A DNA stretch of 64,000 bases from Rudaea sp. (lineage in GTDB: Bacteria; Pseudomonadota; Gammaproteobacteria; Xanthomonadales; Rhodanobacteraceae). The position numbers and the translations under genes are program-made. Shown here piece after piece: positions 59,575 to 64,000 of this stretch. Location: NCBI GenBank assembly GCA_031291055.1, contig JARLJU010000333.1, positions 124,001 to 188,000 of the forward strand, written 5' to 3'. The notes under the pieces were generated by a model that made no database searches, had not been told where the DNA came from, and saw nothing but the letters and a program-made list of their open reading frames with translations. Position 1 is the stretch's first letter, and every line of letters starts with the position of its first letter.

Positions 59575-60887
59575 GCCTTGAGCAGGTCCTGCACGATGGC
59601 CAGACCAATGCCGTGCCCCTGCACGCGCTCGTCGCCGCGCACGCCGCGGCGCAGCATATGTTCGACTTGGTCCTCGGCAATGCCGGGGCCGTCGTCCTCG
59701 ATCACGAGTTCGAGCCCGCCGCGCCGCGCACCGCGTGCCGGTTGCGCGCGCGCCGTCAGCAGCACGCGATGGCGTGCCCACTTGAACGCGTTTTCAAGCA
59801 GGTTGCCGAGCAGTTCGAGCAGATCGCCCTGCTCGCCGTAGAATTGGGCACGTGGATCGATATCGAATTCGCAGAGGATGTTCTTGTCTGCGTATACTTT
59901 TTCCAGACTCGCGACGATCTCTTCGGCATGCGCTTCGATTGCGATCGGCGCGGCAAACGTGGTATGTCCCGAGGTTGCTGCGCGCGACAGCTGGTAGGCG
60001 ACGATCTGGTCCATGCGGCCGGTCTGTTCGAGCACGGTCCAGCGCAGTTCCTCGCCGCCGGCGCCGGATTCGAGCTGGCTGCGCATGACCGCCAGTGGCG
60101 TCTTCAGGCTGTGCGCCAGATCGTCCAGCGTATTGCGGTAGCGCTGCAGATGCAGGCGTTCGCTCTCGATGAATTCGTTCAGATTCGTGGCCAGACCCGA
60201 CAATTCGTGCGGATAGTCGCTGGACAGGCGCTCGCGCTCGCGGTGTTCGACGCGGGTCAGATCCGAGGTGATGCGGCGCAGCGGCAACAGGCTCCAGCGC
60301 AGTGTCGCCAGCAGCAAGAGCAGCAGCAGCACGCCCAGACCGCCGAGATAGACCAGCAGGGTACGGCGGAACACGTCGAGCTGGTCATCAAGGACTTTTG
60401 CATCTTCGGCGACATGCAGGGTCAGATCGATCGGTTCGCGATTGGGCACTTCCCAGGCCACGCCGAGACTGAACAAGTATACTTTTCCCGCGGCGCCATC
60501 CAGAGGCCCGGAAAACATCATCGCGCCGGGCTCAAGATGACTGTCCAGCAAGGGCAGCTTCACGCCCAGTGCCGAAGGCGAACGCCAATGCTCGGCCTTG
60601 ATGCCGTCGATCTCGACGGGGCCGACGACGCTGGCGTAGAGATTGCCGCCGGCGCCGAAGCGCGGGTCGGGCGCCACTTCCGGCGGCAGCCAGCGCCGCG
60701 AGCGGGCGACGTCGGAGGCGGCCAGATAACCGTAGACGTAGCTTTGCAGGCGATCGCGCAAGGCGCTGCGCAGGGTTTCATAGATGGCCTGGTCGAGCGC
60801 GAACCCGGTCAGCCCGAGAAAGGCAGCCAAGGCAAAACCCGCGGCGAGCAGCGAGCGCGCTTGCAGCGACAACGGGCGACGCGACAT
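59505..60887 (-). CDS. phoQ: PhoQ-like sensor histidine kinase
   Basis: A 460-residue sensor. Two membrane helices, near 12-32 and 172-195, flank a periplasmic domain. A HAMP-like linker follows, then the H box LDDLAHSLKTPLAVMRSQ with the phosphorylated His. ATPase motifs are NLLENAFKWA (N), IEDDGPGIA (G1) and GHGIGLAIVQ (G2). The H box is of the PhoQ type. It pairs with the PhoP gene 14 nt upstream. In this group PhoQ senses divalent cations or peptides; the acidic patch of the PhoQ periplasmic domain is not obvious here. Confidence 0.92.
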   Translation of the reverse strand: MSRRPLSLQARSLLAAGFALAAFLGLTGFALDQAIYETLRSALRDRLQSYVYGYLAASDVARSRRWLPPEVAPDPRFGAGGNLYASVVGPVEIDGIKAEHWRSPSALGVKLPLLDSHLEPGAMMFSGPLDGAAGKVYLFSLGVAWEVPNREPIDLTLHVAEDAKVLDDQLDVFRRTLLVYLGGLGVLLLLLLLATLRWSLLPLRRITSDLTRVEHRERERLSSDYPHELSGLATNLNEFIESERLHLQRYRNTLDDLAHSLKTPLAVMRSQLESGAGGEELRWTVLEQTGRMDQIVAYQLSRAATSGHTTFAAPIAIEAHAEEIVASLEKVYADKNILCEFDIDPRAQFYGEQGDLLELLGNLLENAFKWARHRVLLTARAQPARGARRGGLELVIEDDGPGIAEDQVEHMLRRGVRGDERVQGHGIGLAIVQDLLKAYRGTLDVSRSTTLGGAAFMLRF

Positions 60888-60901
60888 ATGTATCTACAGT
60901 C

Positions 60902-61624
60902 TCACTCTTCGTTCGCAGCCGGCGCCGCTGCCGATTCCACGCTGCCGCCGCTGCGCCCGATGGCGAAGCGGTAGCCGCGGCCGCGCACGGTCTCGATCGG
61001 CTTCAAGGCATTGTCCGGATCGAGCTTGCGGCGCAGGCGGCCGATGAATACTTCCAGCACATTGGAATCGCGGTCGAAATCCTGCTGGTAGATGTGTTCG
61101 GTGAGGTCCGCCTTGGACACCAGCTCGCCGGCGTGCAGCATCAGGTATTCCAGCACCTTGTACTCGTAGCTGGTCAGATCCGCCGACTGACCGCCGACCT
61201 GTACCGTCTGCGCCACGGTGTCGAGAACGATCGGTCCGCATTCCAGCGTGGGCTTGGTCCAGCCGCTGGCGCGACGCACGAGCGCGTTCAGGCGCGCGAG
61301 CAGTTCCTCGACATGAAAGGGCTTGACCAGGTAGTCGTCGGCGCCGTGCTTGAGACCTTCCACCTTGTCCTGCCAGCTGGTGCGCGCGGTCAGGATGAGG
61401 ATCGGACAGCGTTGTCCGGCGGCGCGCAGTTCGGCGATCAGTTCCATGCCGGACATTTTCGGCAGGCCCAGGTCGATGATGGCGACATCGAACGGTACCT
61501 CGCGGCCGAGGTACAAGCCCTCTTCGCCGTCGGCGGCCATGTCGACCGCAAAGCCTTCGCGCTTGAGCCTGGCGGCCAGCGTTTCGCGCAACGGCGCTTC
61601 GTCTTCCACCAACAATATGCGCAT
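60902..61624 (-). CDS. phoP: PhoP-like response regulator
   Basis: A 240-residue OmpR-family regulator. The receiver has MRILLVEDEAPLRETLAARL with the acidic pocket, VAIIDLGLPKMSGMELI with the phospho-Asp near 51, ILILTARTSWQDKVEGL and DDYLVKPF with the Lys. A winged-helix domain ends the protein (LTSYEYKVLEYLMLHAGELV, VEVFIGRLRRKLD-like end). It acts with the downstream kinase. A PepSY gene lies 67 nt upstream. Confidence 0.94.
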   Translation of the reverse strand: MRILLVEDEAPLRETLAARLKREGFAVDMAADGEEGLYLGREVPFDVAIIDLGLPKMSGMELIAELRAAGQRCPILILTARTSWQDKVEGLKHGADDYLVKPFHVEELLARLNALVRRASGWTKPTLECGPIVLDTVAQTVQVGGQSADLTSYEYKVLEYLMLHAGELVSKADLTEHIYQQDFDRDSNVLEVFIGRLRRKLDPDNALKPIETVRGRGYRFAIGRSGGSVESAAAPAANEE

Positions 61625-61691
61625 GATTACTTCCTTTTATTGGCGCGCAACGTGCGCCGACTTGATTGGTGTCAATTGCTGCCTGGATGTC

Positions 61692-61937
61692 TCAGGTATT
61701 GTCCGCAGGCACTTCGATCACGCGCACCTGGCCATCGTGCGTAAGTACCTTGATGCGATAGATCGTCCGCTTGCCGTTGTGCTTGGTTTCTGCCGAAAGT
61801 ACCTTGCCGTGGGTGTCCCGTTCCACCTTCGCCACGGCATCCTGCAGGGTCAAACCGGTCGCGTAAACGCCCGTGGCCGCGAACATGACGGCGATGCACA
61901 GGCAGGCGGTGGCCAGCGGATGTTTCATTCGTTTCAT
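61692..61937 (-). CDS. Small PepSY-domain periplasmic protein
   Basis: 81 residues from the ATG at 61937; a GTG three bases earlier is also possible. A signal peptide ends near GVYAT. The rest is one PepSY-like unit: GLTLQDAVAKVERDTHGKV, then ETKHNGKRTIYRIKVLTHDG and IEVPADNT. PepSY proteins inhibit proteases or bind ligands. Position ahead of phoP-phoQ suggests it works with the sensor, and the trio recurs in Xanthomonadales. Confidence 0.85.
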   Translation of the reverse strand: MKRMKHPLATACLCIAVMFAATGVYATGLTLQDAVAKVERDTHGKVLSAETKHNGKRTIYRIKVLTHDGQVRVIEVPADNT

Positions 61938-62042
61938 CACTGCTCACATTGCGGGCGCCGCCCTTCGGCGGCGCGAATCAGGCACATACTATGCCCGGCG
62001 CGACTAAATTGGGCCTGAATTGCCCTCCGCGAATCGCCGCGG

Positions 62043-62957
62043 TCAGTAGATTTCGCCGACACAGCAGCGCAGGCTGCCGCCGGATTTTTCGATTTCAGCC
62101 AAGCCGACGCTGCGCAAGCCGAAGCCCCAATCGGCCAAGGCGGCGCGCTGCGCGGGCTGCAGCGCTGCGGCCGCGCGCGTGCTCATCCAGACGCTGTCGG
62201 GCGACAGCGAGATCGCATTGCCGGCAAACGCCGCCTTCTGCGTGGAATCCAGCCGCAGGACATGCTCGCCATACACGCGGGCGATCGCGTCGGCCGCGGC
62301 GGCTTCGGCAAAACCATCCGGCGCCATGATCGCGGCGCGCGAAGCCAGCGGCGCCAGCACCACATTGGTATGGTATTCGCCGCGCGCCAGCGCAAAGCAG
62401 AACGTCAGCTTGAGTCCGAAAGCCTCGTGCATGGCCCGTGCACCGGCCAGGTCGCAGCGCTCGGATAGGCCGCAGAAACCGATGCCGCGCGCGCGATCGA
62501 TCGCCAGCGATCCGGTCAACTCGGCGACCAGCGATTGAGTGGACAAATCCACTATTTCATAATTGAGCAGGTCGCGGAAGAAACCGCGGATATCGGCACG
62601 TGCAGCTTCGCGCCGGCGCACGCCATGACGCATCGCACCGACCACCAGCCGACCGGGTGCCGTGGCGAACACGTTGTTCGGGAATACCGCATCTGGCGTG
62701 GACGGATCGCCGGGAAAGACGATCGTCGGCAGGCAGGTGCGCAGCGCCGCGGCAAGCGCAGCGTGCTCTGCCAGCGCGCGCAGGCTGTCGACATCTTCGG
62801 TCATGGCCATGTAGCGATTGTCGGTCGCCGACTCCGCGGCCAGCGCAAAACCATACGGGGCAACCAGAAATGCGGCGCGTGCCGTGGCCGCAGCCTGCAA
62901 CGGAAAACGCTCCGGCGACCAGGCGTCAACGAATTCCGCGGGTGTGGTGACGATCAT
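62043..62957 (-). CDS. Amidinotransferase-family protein (CtlX-like)
   Basis: 304 residues from the ATG at 62957. The pentein fold motifs are PDAVFPNNVFAT, GSLAIDRARGIGFCGLSER, the His in GEYHTNVVL and the nucleophile Cys near the end in SGGSLRCCVGEIY. The length and last motif match the citrulline/arginine hydrolase group (CtlX) rather than classical arginine deiminase. It should hydrolyse a guanidine or ureido compound. Which one is not shown; an arginine-related role is likely. The dusA gene is 49 nt upstream on the same strand. Confidence 0.82.
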   Translation of the reverse strand: MIVTTPAEFVDAWSPERFPLQAAATARAAFLVAPYGFALAAESATDNRYMAMTEDVDSLRALAEHAALAAALRTCLPTIVFPGDPSTPDAVFPNNVFATAPGRLVVGAMRHGVRRREAARADIRGFFRDLLNYEIVDLSTQSLVAELTGSLAIDRARGIGFCGLSERCDLAGARAMHEAFGLKLTFCFALARGEYHTNVVLAPLASRAAIMAPDGFAEAAAADAIARVYGEHVLRLDSTQKAAFAGNAISLSPDSVWMSTRAAAALQPAQRAALADWGFGLRSVGLAEIEKSGGSLRCCVGEIY

Positions 62958-63006
62958 GCGATGAGCTTCCCCCGACTGGCGCCCGTGGCTGTGGGCGGTT
63001 GAAGAC

Positions 63007-63984
63007 TCAGGCAGCAGCACGCGCGTGCTCGCACACCAACGCTGCCGCATCCGCAAGCACGCCGAAGCCCGCACCGGCGGCGCGCATGTGCTCGCTCAAA
63101 TAGCGCCGGAACGCGCGCGCCCCCGGCTCGCCCAGATACAAGCCAAGTACATGGCGAGCAATGTGATGCAAGGCTTCGCCACGCGCAATCTGATCGGTGA
63201 TGTAGGGCGCCATCTGCCCGACTATTTCCTCGCGTGCCGGCATGGGTGTGCCGAAAAGCGATTGTTCCATCCGTGCCAGCACGTAGGGGTCGTGATAGGC
63301 AGCGCGGCCAAGCATGACGCCATCCACCTGCTTCAGGTGCGATGCCGCCGCATCCGGCGCAACGATGCCGCCGTTGATGACGATCGTCAGCGCCGGAAAC
63401 TCACGCTTGAGCTGATAGACGCGCGCGTAATTGAGCGGCGGAATCTCGCGGTTTTCCTTGGGGCTCAGACCATGCAACCAGGCCTTGCGCGCATGCACGA
63501 TCAACACTCCGAGGCCTGCGCCAACCAGGGTTTCGGTAAAACGATGCAGGCCCTCGTAGTCGTCCTGATCGTCCACGCCGATACGGCATTTCACGGTCAC
63601 CGGGACGGACACCGCCGCCCGCATCGCCGCGACGCAATCGGCGACCAGGGCCGGTTCACGCATCAGGCACGCGCCGAAACGGCCCGACTGCACGCGATCC
63701 GACGGACAGCCGACATTGAGGTTTATCTCGTCGTAACCGAAATCCACGCCGATCCGCGCCGCCGCCGCCAGGTCCGCCGGCTCGTGTCCGCCCAATTGCA
63801 GCGCCAATGGATGCTCGGCCGCATCGAAATCCAGCAGCCGCGCGCGATCCCCATGCAGCACCGCGCCCGCCGTCACCATCTCGGTATACAAACGCGCGTG
63901 CGGCGCGAGCTGGCGATGGAAGAACCGGCAGTGGCGGTCGGTCCAGTCCATCATCGGCGCAATGCAAAACAGCCATGGTGACAA
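63007..63984 (-). CDS. dusA: tRNA-dihydrouridine synthase DusA, 5' end uncertain
   Basis: At least 325 residues. FMN-dependent Dus motifs are APMMDWTDRHCRFF, INLNVGCPSDRVQSGRFGACLM with the catalytic Cys, VKCRIGVDDQDDYE, HARKAWLHGLSPKENR and INGGI. DusA makes dihydrouridine at positions 20/20a of tRNA. The only in-frame start inside the window is a TTG at 63984; the frame stays open to the window edge, so the real ATG is probably outside. Confidence 0.93.
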   Translation of the reverse strand: MSPWLFCIAPMMDWTDRHCRFFHRQLAPHARLYTEMVTAGAVLHGDRARLLDFDAAEHPLALQLGGHEPADLAAAARIGVDFGYDEINLNVGCPSDRVQSGRFGACLMREPALVADCVAAMRAAVSVPVTVKCRIGVDDQDDYEGLHRFTETLVGAGLGVLIVHARKAWLHGLSPKENREIPPLNYARVYQLKREFPALTIVINGGIVAPDAAASHLKQVDGVMLGRAAYHDPYVLARMEQSLFGTPMPAREEIVGQMAPYITDQIARGEALHHIARHVLGLYLGEPGARAFRRYLSEHMRAAGAGFGVLADAAALVCEHARAAA

Positions 63985-64000
63985 GCGTCTGTTTTCGCTG

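Noticed and set aside
51110..63890. GTATAC hexamers noted many times in 43-64 kb
   Set aside because: A rough count is only about twice the expectation for this base composition, and most are Val-Tyr codon pairs; not enough for a signal.

Overview
The window is GC-rich DNA from a gammaproteobacterium. It is most probably of the Lysobacterales (Xanthomonadales), near Rhodanobacteraceae such as Dokdonella. This is inferred from birA-coaX-SPOR synteny, a PepSY-phoP-phoQ operon, Hanks kinase/TPR proteins next to an ECF sigma factor, DUF1800/DUF1501 pairs, and secreted CSLREA-type beta-helix proteins whose last residues read like IFRDGFD/E. No database search was possible, so the placement is not firm.

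Layout. 1-7.9 kb: a DUF937 tail, a periplasmic cupredoxin, a DUF1800/DUF1501 Tat pair, a GH47 alpha-mannosidase and an ABC-2 exporter. 8-13.1 kb (minus): YceH, a UBP zinc finger, a three-domain redox protein that lacks the thioredoxin reductase CxxC, and an EAL phosphodiesterase overlapping an OmpA-like lipoprotein. 13.4-20 kb: small genes (ParB-like, HU, GIY-YIG), a frameshifted LysR gene divergent from an aldo/keto reductase-cupin operon, and a membrane-tethered LuxR regulator with a DUF4199 partner. 20-28.3 kb: a beta-lactamase-fold hydrolase, a CPBP protease divergent from a TetR gene across a strong palindrome, a gene-poor accessory stretch of small genes, and an Omp85-type outer-membrane protein.

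28.5-41.4 kb (all minus) is the most distinctive part. It holds two long right-handed beta-helix proteins, a shorter one, a 106-residue secreted protein, a YadA-head/peptidase-S74 adhesin-like protein, a Ser/Thr kinase with TPRs and an ECF sigma factor. Four of the secreted proteins share the C-terminal tail (I/V)F(R/N)xGF(D/E). Two copies of a roughly 41-bp direct repeat bracket most of this block, the second just past the 3' end of tRNA-Thr(UGU). A weaker third copy lies beyond the block.

42-64 kb returns to core and envelope genes: a zinc alcohol dehydrogenase, SPOR/coaX/birA, a glycosyltransferase-sulfotransferase fusion, a gingipain-type C25 protease, an M28 peptidase, a Wzm/Wzt exporter with a GT2 glycosyltransferase and GDP-mannose dehydratase, a transglutaminase-like protein, PepSY-PhoP-PhoQ, a CtlX-like amidinotransferase and DusA. 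No rRNA, CRISPR array, intact integrase or transposase was found. The main candidate for an undescribed system is the 28.5-41.4 kb surface-protein block with its shared C-terminal tag.
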